NCBI RefSeq assembly: GCF_017377745.1
Contig: NZ_JAFVMG010000001.1
Location: 620,001 to 684,000 of the forward strand
Length of the DNA stretch: 64,000 nt
Reading direction: 5' to 3'
From: Acetobacter suratthaniensis
GTDB taxonomy: Bacteria; Pseudomonadota; Alphaproteobacteria; Acetobacterales; Acetobacteraceae
In this document: positions 18,235-26,682 of the stretch, in pieces
Layout of the letters: every line of letters starts with the position of its first letter
Numbering within the stretch: the stretch's first letter is position 1
Notes under the pieces: model-generated
Database searches by the model: none
Told to the model about the DNA's origin: nothing
The model's input: only the letters and a program-made list of their open reading frames with translations
Position numbers and translations under genes: made by a program

Positions 18235-19077
18235 ATGAAACAGTTTACCCGTTTGTCCGTCGTGTTTGCGCTTGCGGGTGCGACAACACTGGTTGCCGGA
18301 ACGCAGCAGCAGGCTCGTGCATCGGATACACCACAGGCGACGGTCGATCGTGCGGCCCTGAGTGTTGAGGACATTTTCGGCAATAGCAGCCAGCGTGCCG
18401 TGCTGAGTGGTAATCTGAGCAAGGCCCGTGCCGTCATGGTTTGCCCGGCCATGTTCAGGGTTTCCATTGGGTTTGGCGGCGCACATGGCAGCTGTGTTCT
18501 GCTGGCACGTGATGCGCGTGGCTCTTGGTCAGACCCGGCGTTTTACAAGCTCAGTGCGGCCTCGATGGGGATTCAGTTCGGCGTTCAAAGCTCGCAGATA
18601 CTGTTCTTTATCATGACGGACAGAGGGTTGCAGGCATTGCTCGACAGCCAGTTGCAGCTCGGTACAAACGCCGGTGCTTCGTTTGCTAATATGAGCACAG
18701 CTGTAGCCAGCGCGAATGCCGGTGCCAGTAATACGGATATTCTCGTTGCCCAGCGTTCGCAGGGGGTTTTTGCTGGCGCATCGCTCGGTGGGAGCAAGCT
18801 TACGGTTAATAGCGATGTAAACCGCGAGTATTATGGCCAGACGGTCGGGCCGGAAGAAATTGTGGTGAGCATGCGGGTCAATAATCCGGGTGCAGACCCT
18901 CTGCGCCGGATTTTGATGCGCTATTCCACAGCAGCGGCCTCCACGACCACACCAGCAGCGGGCAGCAGCCATAGCGCTGCGGCCAATGATAGCTTTGATG
19001 ATGCTGTTGAACCCGGTTCAGCCGGTGGTGGTATCCGTCAGGAAAGCCTCGGGCCAACCAGTTCAAGCCGTCGGTAA
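18235..19077 (+). CDS. Secreted SYLF (Ysc84-type lipid-binding) domain protein
   Basis: A signal peptide of about 29 residues ends in ARA. The mature protein is a SYLF/Ysc84 domain (about residues 35-225), seen in LSKARAVMVCPAMFRVSIGFGG, GVQSSQILFFIMTDRGL and SQGVFAGASLGGSKL. This domain binds phosphoinositides in eukaryotes; bacterial members are poorly characterised. A Ser/Ala/Thr-rich tail follows. ATG 18235 has GGAGA 8 bases upstream. It stands alone between the phosphatase gene and convergent mltG. Periplasmic or outer membrane location is an inference. Confidence 0.8.
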   Translation: MKQFTRLSVVFALAGATTLVAGTQQQARASDTPQATVDRAALSVEDIFGNSSQRAVLSGNLSKARAVMVCPAMFRVSIGFGGAHGSCVLLARDARGSWSDPAFYKLSAASMGIQFGVQSSQILFFIMTDRGLQALLDSQLQLGTNAGASFANMSTAVASANAGASNTDILVAQRSQGVFAGASLGGSKLTVNSDVNREYYGQTVGPEEIVVSMRVNNPGADPLRRILMRYSTAAASTTTPAAGSSHSAAANDSFDDAVEPGSAGGGIRQESLGPTSSSRR

Positions 19078-19097
19078 GCACGCTATTTGATACGGTG

Positions 19098-19124
19098 GAA
19101 GTGCTGACTGTCGGTCAGTGCTTC
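19098..19124 (+). terminator. Stem-loop at the convergent SYLF gene / mltG ends
   Basis: GAAGTGCTGAC and GTCAGTGCTTC pair over 11 positions with two G-U wobbles around loop TGTCG. The hairpin lies 21 bases past the SYLF gene stop and overlaps the last codons of mltG. Only a short pyrimidine tract follows, so terminator function is tentative. Confidence 0.35.
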
Positions 19125-20143
19125 TTCCTGAACTGCGCAACATTCTGGTTGTGCTCGGACAGGGTCTTGGCAAAATTATGCCCACCTGTGCCATTCGCCA
19201 CAAAATATAGGGCGTCCGACTGGGCGGGGTGGGCCGCAGCTTCCAGAGCCTGCGTGCCCGGTGCGCAAATGGGGCCGGGTGGCAGGCCAGTGTTCTGATA
19301 CGTGTTGTAGGGGCTGGGTGTCTGAAGATCGGTGTGCGTTAACGGACGCCCAAGGGGCGGGTTACCATGCGTTACAGCGTAGATCACTGTTGGGTCTGTC
19401 TGGAGCTTCATGCCCGCTGCCAACCTGTTGAGGAACACACGTGCGATCAGGGGGCGCTCATCAGCAACCCCGGTTTCCTTTTCTACCAGCGATGCCAGAA
19501 CCAGTAGTTCTTCAGGCGTGTGAATATCTGTCTCGTCAGGAGCGCGTCCCTGCCAGATGTTTTGCAGGACAGTGCGCAGGCGTAGTGCCATCTGCTCGAC
19601 AAGAGCTTGGCGCGAGCTATCGCGCAGATAGCTATATGTCTGAGGCAGAACGCTGCCTTCTGGCAAAGTGGGGGTCTCGCCTGTCAGGAACGGTGCGTTG
19701 GTAATCAGGCTCCTGATCTGGCTGGCGGTCAGCCCTTCGGGAATGGTCAGGCGGTGCAGGACGGGCTTGGCATGCCGCAAAATCCACAATGTCTCCTGTA
19801 GGGAAACGCCAGTGGGAAAATGCAGTTCCGCCGCGTGCAACTGCCCGTTATGGCGTGTCAGAACAACCGCGACATGGAACAGGACACCATGCCACCAATC
19901 GTTCTGAAGAACTCCATTGTTTTGTAAGACAGAGGCGGTGGAGCCATAACCACCATGGGGTACGACAATATCCTGCCCTGTGGGTAAAGGACCGGGGCGG
20001 GTGTAGTCATGCCAGCCCACCCCTATAACACCCCCGGCGCAGAGGAATGTCGTAGCTCCAAACAGAAGCGCCCCGCGCAAAAGGAATATCTTCCTTTTAC
20101 GCGGGGCGGATGTCTTTGGTTTTTTCGTGCGCTTAAACGCCAC
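19115..20143 (-). CDS. mltG: Endolytic murein transglycosylase MltG (YceG)
   Basis: Cleaves nascent peptidoglycan glycan strands and is thought to release or end them. One N-terminal membrane anchor (about residues 20-42) follows a basic stretch. The catalytic glutamate lies in LASLVEKETG (Glu221), with FLNRLAAGMKLQTDPTVIYA after it. The length is 342 residues. The start is GTG at 20143, inside the last 11 bases of fabF. MltG after fabF or pabC in a fatty acid operon is common in proteobacteria. Confidence 0.92.
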   Translation of the reverse strand: MAFKRTKKPKTSAPRKRKIFLLRGALLFGATTFLCAGGVIGVGWHDYTRPGPLPTGQDIVVPHGGYGSTASVLQNNGVLQNDWWHGVLFHVAVVLTRHNGQLHAAELHFPTGVSLQETLWILRHAKPVLHRLTIPEGLTASQIRSLITNAPFLTGETPTLPEGSVLPQTYSYLRDSSRQALVEQMALRLRTVLQNIWQGRAPDETDIHTPEELLVLASLVEKETGVADERPLIARVFLNRLAAGMKLQTDPTVIYAVTHGNPPLGRPLTHTDLQTPSPYNTYQNTGLPPGPICAPGTQALEAAAHPAQSDALYFVANGTGGHNFAKTLSEHNQNVAQFRKKH

Positions 20144-21449
20144 GCACGATCAGGCTGGCATTGGTACCGCCAAAACCGAAGCTATTGGACAGAGCGACAT
20201 TAATCGGACGCTGCTGAGCCGTGTGTGCCACCCGGTCAATCACGCTCTCGCGTGACGGATCGTCGAGGTTCAGTGTCGGCGGAGCTACATTGTCGCGGAT
20301 AGCCAGAATGGAGAAAATAGCCTCCACCGCACCAGCAGCCCCCAGCAGATGGCCGGTTGCCGACTTGGTTGAAGACATGGCCAGCTTGCGAGCATCATCA
20401 CCAAACAGGCGCTCTACGGCTTCCAGTTCCATATCATCGGCCATGGTGGATGTGCCATGCGCGTTGACGTACTGGATATCAGCCGTAGTCAGGCCTGCGC
20501 TCTGCAGAGCGGCACGCATGGCGCGGTAAGCACCATAATGGCCTTCAGCCGGAGCGGTAATATGGTAAGCGTCGCCGGACATGCCGTAGCCGATGATTTC
20601 GCCATAAATTTTGGCGCCACGGGCTTTGGCGTGCTCGTATTCTTCCAGAACGACCACCCCGGAACCTTCACCCATGACAAAACCATCACGGTCTTTGTCC
20701 CACGGGCGTGAGGCGGCCTGAGGTGTTTCGTTAAACCCGGTCGATAGGGCACGCGCCGAGCAGAAGCCTGCAATCCCCAGTGGGCATACGGTTGCTTCCG
20801 CACCCCCTGCGACCATGACATCGGCATCACCGAACATGATCAGGCGTGCGGCATCGCCAATGGCATGAACGCCTGTGGCGCAGGCCGTAACCACTGAGTG
20901 GTTGGGCCCCTGAAAACCGTATTTGATCGAAACATGGCCGGACACCAAGTTGATCAGGGCAGACGGGATAAAGAACGGCGAAAGACGCCGCGCCCTGCCC
21001 TCATGCACGGTAATGGACGCATCATAGATAGTCTGCAGACCGCCAATACCCGAACCGATCATGACACCGGTGCGGCATTTGTCTTCCTCTGACTGGGGTT
21101 TCCAGCCTGAATCTTCTACAGCCTCGGTCGCAGCAACCAAGCCCATATGGATAAAGCGATCCATCTTGCGCTGGTCTTTGACAGGCACCCATTCCTCGAG
21201 GGTGAGTTTGCCCTCGCTGGTTGGGCCTTTAGGCACCTCGCCTGCAATCTGCGCTGGCAGATCACTGGGGTCGAATTGCGTGATCCGTCCGATCCCGCTT
21301 TCTCCCGCCGTAAGGCGCGACCATACATTTTCGACACCGAGGCCGAGCGGCCCGACGATGCCCATGCCGGTGACGACAACGCGTCTCCGCTCCGAATTCA
21401 CTCCGGCCGACAGCAACAAACCAGCCCGCTCCCTGTTCGACACGTCCAT
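20133..21449 (-). CDS. fabF: Beta-ketoacyl-ACP synthase II (FabF)
   Basis: Condensing enzyme of fatty acid elongation. The nucleophile is Cys190 in VTACATG, and the two histidines are in NAHGTST and ATGHLLGAAG. At 438 residues from ATG 21449 it is about 20-25 residues longer than most FabF. A GTG at 21401 would give the usual N-terminus close to RRRVVVTGMG. ATG 21449 has AGGGGG two bases upstream, but that site lies in a perfect hairpin (21452-21470). It follows acpP by 54 bases. Confidence 0.94.
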   Translation of the reverse strand: MDVSNRERAGLLLSAGVNSERRRVVVTGMGIVGPLGLGVENVWSRLTAGESGIGRITQFDPSDLPAQIAGEVPKGPTSEGKLTLEEWVPVKDQRKMDRFIHMGLVAATEAVEDSGWKPQSEEDKCRTGVMIGSGIGGLQTIYDASITVHEGRARRLSPFFIPSALINLVSGHVSIKYGFQGPNHSVVTACATGVHAIGDAARLIMFGDADVMVAGGAEATVCPLGIAGFCSARALSTGFNETPQAASRPWDKDRDGFVMGEGSGVVVLEEYEHAKARGAKIYGEIIGYGMSGDAYHITAPAEGHYGAYRAMRAALQSAGLTTADIQYVNAHGTSTMADDMELEAVERLFGDDARKLAMSSTKSATGHLLGAAGAVEAIFSILAIRDNVAPPTLNLDDPSRESVIDRVAHTAQQRPINVALSNSFGFGGTNASLIVRGV

Positions 21450-21451
21450 GA

Positions 21452-21470
21452 CCCCCTGACAATCAGGGGG
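21452..21470 (-). promoter_or_regulatory. Hairpin covering the fabF ribosome binding site
   Basis: On the mRNA sense strand CCCCCTGA, TTG, TCAGGGGG forms an 8-bp stem with a 3-base loop. The 3' arm contains the Shine-Dalgarno-like AGGGGG and ends 2 bases before the fabF ATG. There is no U-run, so it is not an ordinary terminator. It may limit or couple fabF translation relative to acpP. Confidence 0.5.
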
Positions 21471-21503
21471 CCATATTCCAACTTGACTGCAGATAAGGCC
21501 GAA

Positions 21504-21743
21504 TCAGGCCACTTTCTGCTTTTCGATGTAATCGATGGCGTCTTTGACAGTGGTGATCTTTTCAGCGGCGTCTTCGGGGATTTCGACATTGAAGGCTTCT
21601 TCAAACGCCATCACCAGCTCGACGGTATCGAGGCTGTCCGCACCCAGATCATCGATGAACGATGCTTCAGGAGTGACCTTGCTTTCCTCGACGCCGAGAT
21701 GCTCGACCACGATTTTCTTAACCTTATCAGCGATTTCGCTCAT
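21504..21743 (-). CDS. acpP: Acyl carrier protein
   Basis: 79-residue acidic carrier protein of fatty acid synthesis. The phosphopantetheine attachment site is Ser37 in [15 protein letters not shown] 21743 gives the standard N-terminus [18 protein letters not shown]; a start further upstream would add residues unlike the family. It lies between fabG and fabF, the classic order. Upstream is a 292-base gap that probably carries its own promoter. Confidence 0.97.
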   Translation of the reverse strand: MSEIADKVKKIVVEHLGVEESKVTPEASFIDDLGADSLDTVELVMAFEEAFNVEIPEDAAEKITTVKDAIDYIEKQKVA

Positions 21744-21990
21744 CTGTCTTTCTATCCCATATGCCTGACCGCAGAGCGGCAAGGTTGTTCAGGTGCTTGG
21801 TTAGCCCTCAATCTTCCGTGCATGGCGGAAAGGGCCAATGATCTCGGCCATCTTTCTGCCTTAGCAGCGGGAGTTGCGGGCGCTTAGCACGTTTTTCCAT
21901 GTTACGCCAAGGCAAACCGGATGGATTGCTTTCTCTCCTGCCTGACGTAGCGCTATTTGCGCTGTCTGTCTGCCACATCTGAAAGATTTT

Positions 21991-22019
21991 TGCACGCCCT
22001 CTCGCATCTGGGGCGTGCA
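21991..22019 (-). terminator. Stem-loop between fabG and acpP
   Basis: A perfect 9-bp stem, TGCACGCCC (21991-21999) with GGGCGTGCA (22011-22019), has an 11-base loop and lies 17 bases after the fabG stop. No U-run follows on the fabG strand. It may be a partial terminator or an RNA processing site that lets acpP be expressed more strongly than fabDG. The remaining bases to acpP (21744-21990) show no gene. Confidence 0.45.
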
Positions 22020-22035
22020 TTGTCTTCAGACTGTG

Positions 22036-22779
22036 TCAGATCATGGCCATCCCGCCGTTGACATGCAAGGTACTGCCCGTGATCCATGAGGCTTCATCCG
22101 AGGCCAGATAGAGCACAGCCGAGGCCACATCAGACGGCAGTCCCAGACGCCCGAGCGGAATGGAGCCCAGAAGTTTTTCGCGCTGCGCATCCGGCAGGGC
22201 GTCCGTCATGGGGGTGACGATAAAGCCGGGCGCCACCACGTTGACCGTTATGCCGCGCGACCCGACTTCCTGCGCCAGTGACTTGCTCATGCCGATCATG
22301 CCTGCTTTGGCTGCTGCATAGTTGGCCTGCCCGGCATTGCCTGTCGCGGCAATGATGGAGGCAATGTTGACAATGCGGCCCGCACGGCGGCGCAGCATGC
22401 CCTTGAGCGTGGCGCGGCACAGGCGGAAGGGGGCTGCCAGATCAACGTCCAGAACCTGATTCCAGTCCTCATCCTTCATGCGTAGAGCCAGCGTATCGCG
22501 CGTCAGGCCCGCATTGTTGACCAGAATATCCAGCGGTGCGCCTGCGACTTCCTCGGCCCGTGCAACCAGTGCATCGGCAGCGCCTGCATCGCTCAGGTTG
22601 GCGGCGGCGACAAACGCCCTGCCCTTACCCAGCTTGTCAGCCTGCTGCTGAATGACGGACTCCCGCGTGCCGGACAGAACCACACGCGCGCCCTGAGCGT
22701 GCAGGATGCCCGCAATGGCGCTGCCGATCCCGCCTGATGCACCGGTGACCAGCGCCGTTTTGCCATCCAGTCTGAACAT
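22036..22779 (-). CDS. fabG: 3-oxoacyl-ACP reductase (FabG)
   Basis: NADPH-dependent short-chain dehydrogenase that reduces beta-ketoacyl-ACP. Cofactor motif TGASGGIG is at 12-19, NNAG at 88-91, and the catalytic triad is Ser141, Tyr154 and Lys158 (YAAAK). ATG 22779 gives 247 residues; a TTG three codons upstream is unlikely. It follows fabD by 18 bases in the fatty acid operon. Confidence 0.95.
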   Translation of the reverse strand: MFRLDGKTALVTGASGGIGSAIAGILHAQGARVVLSGTRESVIQQQADKLGKGRAFVAAANLSDAGAADALVARAEEVAGAPLDILVNNAGLTRDTLALRMKDEDWNQVLDVDLAAPFRLCRATLKGMLRRRAGRIVNIASIIAATGNAGQANYAAAKAGMIGMSKSLAQEVGSRGITVNVVAPGFIVTPMTDALPDAQREKLLGSIPLGRLGLPSDVASAVLYLASDEASWITGSTLHVNGGMAMI

Positions 22780-22797
22780 GTTTTTCAATCCGTTTTT

Positions 22798-23742
22798 TTA
22801 CAATGATTTGAGAAAGGATTCGATATCATCGGGCGTGCCAACAGATGTTGTCGTGACATCTGGGGCAATCCGACGAATCAGGCCGGAGAGCACCTTGCCC
22901 GCGCCGATTTCAACAAAGCTGTCCACGCCCATTGCCACCATGGCGCGAACGCTTTCTTCCCACCGCACGCGACCGGTAACCTGCTGGACGAGGTTTTTAC
23001 GAATCGTATCCGCGTCGGTTTCGCGCAGGGCGGTGACGTTGGCGATAACCGGCACGATAGGGGCCGCAATGGTTGCCTGCTCCAGAGCTTCGGCCATGAT
23101 GATCTCGGCCGGCTTCATTAGCGAGGAATGGAAGGGCGCTGAAACGGGCAGCTTGACCGCGCGTTTGATCTTCAGCTCCTTGGCCAGTGCAATAGCTGCA
23201 TCAATGCCAGCCATACGGCCAGATAGCACGATCTGTCCGCCGCCGTTATCGTTGGCGATTTCCACCAATGCGGTCTGGCTGGCCTGTGTGGCGATGTCTT
23301 CCGCCTGTTCCAGCGTGGCCCCGATCAGGGCGGCCATGCCGCCTTCTCCGGCGGGGACAGCTTTCTGCATAGCCTGTCCGCGCAGGCGCAGCAGTTTGGC
23401 TGTCTGGGCAACCCCCAAAGACCGGGCGGCGGCAAGGGCTGCGTATTCGCCCAGAGAATGTCCGGCCAGCAGCGTTGCGGTTGAAGCCAGATCAAGCCCG
23501 CCTTCAGTTTCCAGAACGCGCAGCACGGCCATGGAAACGGCCATCAGCGCGGGCTGTGTGTTTTCCGTGCTGGTGAGGTTGTCTGCCGGGCCTTCAAAAA
23601 TAATTTTCGACAGGTTTTCGCCCAGAGCATCATCCACCTCTTCAAAAACGGTACGGGCGGAGGAAAAGGCCTGAGCCAGATCCTGCCCCATGCCAACGGA
23701 CTGGCTACCCTGTCCGGGGAAAACAAATGCGTAAACGGCCAT
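22798..23742 (-). CDS. fabD: Malonyl-CoA:ACP transacylase (FabD)
   Basis: Loads malonyl groups onto ACP. The nucleophile Ser96 lies in GHSLGEY, FPGQGSQ is at residues 8-14, and the catalytic histidine is in SAPFHSSLM. The length of 314 residues is normal. It is the first gene of the run fabD-fabG-acpP-fabF-mltG. The 142 bases upstream contain complementary arms (AGCGCCG / CGGCGCT) but no clear promoter. Confidence 0.96.
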   Translation of the reverse strand: MAVYAFVFPGQGSQSVGMGQDLAQAFSSARTVFEEVDDALGENLSKIIFEGPADNLTSTENTQPALMAVSMAVLRVLETEGGLDLASTATLLAGHSLGEYAALAAARSLGVAQTAKLLRLRGQAMQKAVPAGEGGMAALIGATLEQAEDIATQASQTALVEIANDNGGGQIVLSGRMAGIDAAIALAKELKIKRAVKLPVSAPFHSSLMKPAEIIMAEALEQATIAAPIVPVIANVTALRETDADTIRKNLVQQVTGRVRWEESVRAMVAMGVDSFVEIGAGKVLSGLIRRIAPDVTTTSVGTPDDIESFLKSL

Positions 23743-23884
23743 GCTGTCTCACTGTGTTCTTTGAGCGGATGAAGCGCCGAAGGCTTGCCCGTCAAGGAAC
23801 GGTCAGCGGCTCCGGCGCTTTGAGGTGACGCACGATACGGCCTGTGCCCGTGTGGCACAATATGCGTGCATCTGGCGCCATAGG

Positions 23885-25138
23885 TCAGGTGGGGGAGCGG
23901 AGCAGAACCCGATTCAGGCTTTCAAGGATGGTAAAGCTCTCGTGCCAGACCTGTCGGAATTTCTCCTCTCCTACCCCCCGTGTCTCGAGGGCACGGGCCA
24001 GATCGCCCACCGTGCGCTCTCCATCAATCAGCGGCAGGATACCGCGTATCTGAGGCGGCAGCGCAATGGGCACCAGCAACGTGCCGAAGGCAAAGGGGAG
24101 CGTATTGTCGGGCCGCATCTGTTTGGCCAGTTCCACACCGGGGATTTCGCGCATGATGGGAATACTGTCGTAATCAAGCGGATCCGGGCGTATGGGGGCG
24201 GCTCCCCTGCGCACAACATAGGCAACATGGGTTGCCATATTGCCGGTCAATTCTTCGGCAATGGCGGCCTGCTCCAGTGGAGGCAGTTCAGCCAGTTTAG
24301 CGCGGAGTTTCGGATCGGGCAGGAATAGGGCCGGATTATACCGGGCAGGCTCCATAAGGCATGTCGGTTCCAGCCCCGCCCGGTTGAGCAGCGCCACAAA
24401 CGCGGTGATGGTGTAAGAGCGATCGCGCGGGTTAAGGAGCAGATCGTACAACCCGGCATCCCCACCAGAAAGATGATCGCCAAAGTTTCCATTCTGGCGC
24501 AACCATGCGGTGGCAGGCAAAGTCCGCATGATGCGGCGGGCCATGTCCAGCCGGGCTTCCGGGGCATCGGTTATGGGAGCGAGACTGCCCAGGGCATCCT
24601 GCACCATGTAAACGCCCGTGCGGCCATAGGGTGCATAGACCATCAGCCCCATACCACCGCCCGGCGCCAGCATGGCCTCAAGGGCGGCCAGAGACGCATC
24701 GGGGTCGGGCAGATGATGGAGAACGCCACAGCAGTCGATATAATCGAACAAACCGAGGTCAAGCGCCTCCAGATCGAGCAACGACCCTTCAATAAAACGG
24801 ATGTTGGTTAGCTGGCGTACGTCTGCCCGCGCCTGAGCGATGGCCAGTGCGGCTTTCGAGCGGTCGAGGCAGATCACCTCTGCGGGGCGCTGTGCGCGGG
24901 ACAGGTGGGTGGCCAGCATGATAGCGCCATCACCTGTGCCACAACCGGCCACCAGAGCGCGCAGGGGCTTACTGGCGGGGCGTCTGGCCCCGAATACCCA
25001 GTAGTCGATTTCGCGCAGATGACTGGGACTGCCGATCAGCAGCCGTTTGTGTTCATCTTTTGCCGAGCGCTCAGGGTAGGGATAGGATTCGTACTGGGCT
25101 GTCAGGCTGAAATCCAGAAGGTCATCAGGCGCGGTCAT
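23885..25138 (-). CDS. Class I SAM-dependent methyltransferase with a C-terminal extension
   Basis: A 417-residue protein. The SAM-binding glycine motif VAGCGTGDG is near residues 63-71, LDRS follows as the acidic motif II, and DYIDCCGVLHHLPDP is the motif IV/V region, all typical of Methyltransf_11/25-type enzymes. Residues about 230-417 form a second region without a motif I can name; its last 70 residues (LIDGERTVGDLARALETRG) resemble the winged-helix-like tail of some methyltransferase families. The substrate is unknown. It starts 14 bases after the betaine-binding-like gene, with GAGGGGG upstream, so the two are probably cotranscribed. Confidence 0.8.
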   Translation of the reverse strand: MTAPDDLLDFSLTAQYESYPYPERSAKDEHKRLLIGSPSHLREIDYWVFGARRPASKPLRALVAGCGTGDGAIMLATHLSRAQRPAEVICLDRSKAALAIAQARADVRQLTNIRFIEGSLLDLEALDLGLFDYIDCCGVLHHLPDPDASLAALEAMLAPGGGMGLMVYAPYGRTGVYMVQDALGSLAPITDAPEARLDMARRIMRTLPATAWLRQNGNFGDHLSGGDAGLYDLLLNPRDRSYTITAFVALLNRAGLEPTCLMEPARYNPALFLPDPKLRAKLAELPPLEQAAIAEELTGNMATHVAYVVRRGAAPIRPDPLDYDSIPIMREIPGVELAKQMRPDNTLPFAFGTLLVPIALPPQIRGILPLIDGERTVGDLARALETRGVGEEKFRQVWHESFTILESLNRVLLRSPT

Positions 25139-25152
25139 GGTATAGCCCCCTC

Positions 25153-25902
25153 TCAGCGCGGGAGCAGTCTGCCGCGCTGCCAGGCTTCGGCGGCTTCATC
25201 CGCACTCATGCCTTCAACATGCATGGCGTAATCCATGGCACTGATGATTTTGACGCTCAGCAGCAGCTCATCGAGTTCGTCCACCAGATCCTGCTCCAGC
25301 TCATCGCGCAGGCCGGGGCGTAGTAGTAGCCGGGCGGTCTGTTCGCGGCCCAGAGCCTTGCTGGGGTCTGTGAGGATGCGAAAGCCACCCTGATGGAACA
25401 GGAAGCACGGCTGGCACAGGGGCATGAGTGCGAGTTCGCCCCGTGTCAGTATTGCGTTCAGGGCTGCAATAGCCTCGGCATCCGGGCTGGGGGCCAGCGT
25501 GAAACCGGCGGCGGTCAGGCCGTAAACCTCCATAACCTTTTCCATATGCGCGAGTAGCGATGTGGGGGTGATGATCGTGCGTGAGAGTTCCGGCCCGGCC
25601 TGCGCAATATCAGCCAAGGACGTATAGGCAGCGTTTTCGCCGGGAATGCAGCAGCAGACTTCAGGGTGAAAGAGCGTACCCAGCGGCGTAATGCCCGGTG
25701 TCAGCAGGGCAGCATCTTCATCAGGCAGCCATGCGGACACATACAGGTCGATTTCCTGATTTTTCAGCATTGTGGCCAGCACGGATTTCGGCCCGGTTAC
25801 GATTTCGGGTTCGACATCGTTTGCTTCGAGTACACGGATGATGGCCGCCGCGGTCGCCTCATGCACGGTGGATTCGGGATAGGCGAGCGTCAAGGTGGTC
25901 AT
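25153..25902 (-). CDS. OpuAC-like glycine betaine-type substrate-binding domain protein, no signal peptide
   Basis: The 249 residues look like the substrate-binding domain of glycine betaine/choline ABC transporters: TLTLAYPESTVHEATAA at the start, KNQEIDLYVSAWLPD in the middle and a C-terminal helical region. ATG 25902 has AAGGA 7-8 bases upstream. There is no signal peptide or lipobox. The frame is open 62 codons further upstream, but that part has no strong hydrophobic core and overlaps a terminator. No permease or ATPase gene is nearby. It may be a cytoplasmic binding protein or act with the adjacent methyltransferase, which is inference only. Confidence 0.75.
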   Translation of the reverse strand: MTTLTLAYPESTVHEATAAAIIRVLEANDVEPEIVTGPKSVLATMLKNQEIDLYVSAWLPDEDAALLTPGITPLGTLFHPEVCCCIPGENAAYTSLADIAQAGPELSRTIITPTSLLAHMEKVMEVYGLTAAGFTLAPSPDAEAIAALNAILTRGELALMPLCQPCFLFHQGGFRILTDPSKALGREQTARLLLRPGLRDELEQDLVDELDELLLSVKIISAMDYAMHVEGMSADEAAEAWQRGRLLPR

Positions 25903-26041
25903 CACAGGTTCCTTTGTATCTGTTTTGAACCTGATCCCTGTCGATGGAGCAGGCTGCGCTGCTGTTGCAGCAGGAGAAGCCGCTACAGGCAATCCCCGAA
26001 TTGAAAATACCTGCATTCCTTGCTGGAGCGCATGGGGTGGG

Positions 26042-26082
26042 CAAAAACAAAAAACGCCCTTCCCCCGGTCAGGGAAAGGGCG
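26042..26082 (-). terminator. Rho-independent terminator after the 26117-26473 gene
   Basis: On the minus strand CGCCCTTTCCC pairs with GGGGAAGGGCG (11 positions, one wobble), followed by TTTTTTGTTTTT. It begins about 35 bases past the gene stop. A strong canonical terminator, which implies the downstream betaine-binding-like gene has its own promoter. Confidence 0.85.
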
Positions 26083-26116
26083 GCGCAAAGCAGTCGCGCG
26101 TCCGGGGGAGAGACGA

Positions 26117-26473
26117 TCAGGCGGCTACGATGCCTTTTTCGCGGGGCAGAACGGGGCGGATCATGTTCAGGGCGTCCGCAAAGGAGGCGAAGCTGCCCAG
26201 CGTGTTATCCCGAACCGCATCCATGACAATCCAGCGATTGCCGCGTGAGTAAAGCTTGTAGGCGGGGTCTGCCGTTTCACGCACCCAGATCACGACATAG
26301 GCGGAAGACGTGCCAGCCTGTTTTTCTTCAGTGGTGAAAATATCGGCATTGCAGATGCCCATTGGCATGCTGGCATCAAGCCAGCGGGACAGATAATCCG
26401 TGTGCCGGGAGAGGATTTCCATCTGGAATGGAATGATCTGACAGGTGCGTGGCGCTTCAGAGCTGTGTGGCAT
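26117..26473 (-). CDS. Hypothetical protein, 118 residues
   Basis: I do not recognise a family. The protein is soluble, without signal peptide or membrane helix. Its central part (SSAYVVIWVRETADPAYKLY) looks like a beta-rich fold, and it ends in a helical stretch. ATG 26473 is preceded by GGGGGA at about 11 bases. A strong terminator right after its stop and normal local codon use support a real single-gene transcript. Neighbours give no functional hint. Confidence 0.65.
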   Translation of the reverse strand: MPHSSEAPRTCQIIPFQMEILSRHTDYLSRWLDASMPMGICNADIFTTEEKQAGTSSAYVVIWVRETADPAYKLYSRGNRWIVMDAVRDNTLGSFASFADALNMIRPVLPREKGIVAA

Positions 26474-26666
26474 GGCTTTTCATTCCCCCAGAAGATCAGG
26501 TCAATCTCTCGATGATTCTGAGCTTAGAGGTGGGTTTTGCGCCATGCCACTTCAAAGAACGCGCCAACGCCTTTCTGATAGGCAGGTTGGTAGGGCCGTG
26601 ACGCAAAAACCACAAAGGGGGCTGTGAAATGCTAAATTTTTGGTTTCATTTTAAGCAAATGAACAT

Positions 26667-26682
26667 TTTTTGTGCACAAAAA
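26667..26682. repeat. 16-base perfect palindrome next to the lpxR-like stop codon
   Basis: TTTTTGTGCACAAAAA reads identically on both strands and abuts the stop codon at 26683. It lies in the 209-base gap between the LpxR-like gene and the upstream side of the 26117-26473 gene. It could be a protein-binding site for the latter's promoter region, since it has no loop to act as a terminator. Confidence 0.45.

Noticed and set aside
21808-22020. 70-codon frame between acpP and fabG
   Set aside because: Includes a perfect stem-loop, lacks a ribosome binding site and shows no family features; more likely regulatory space.
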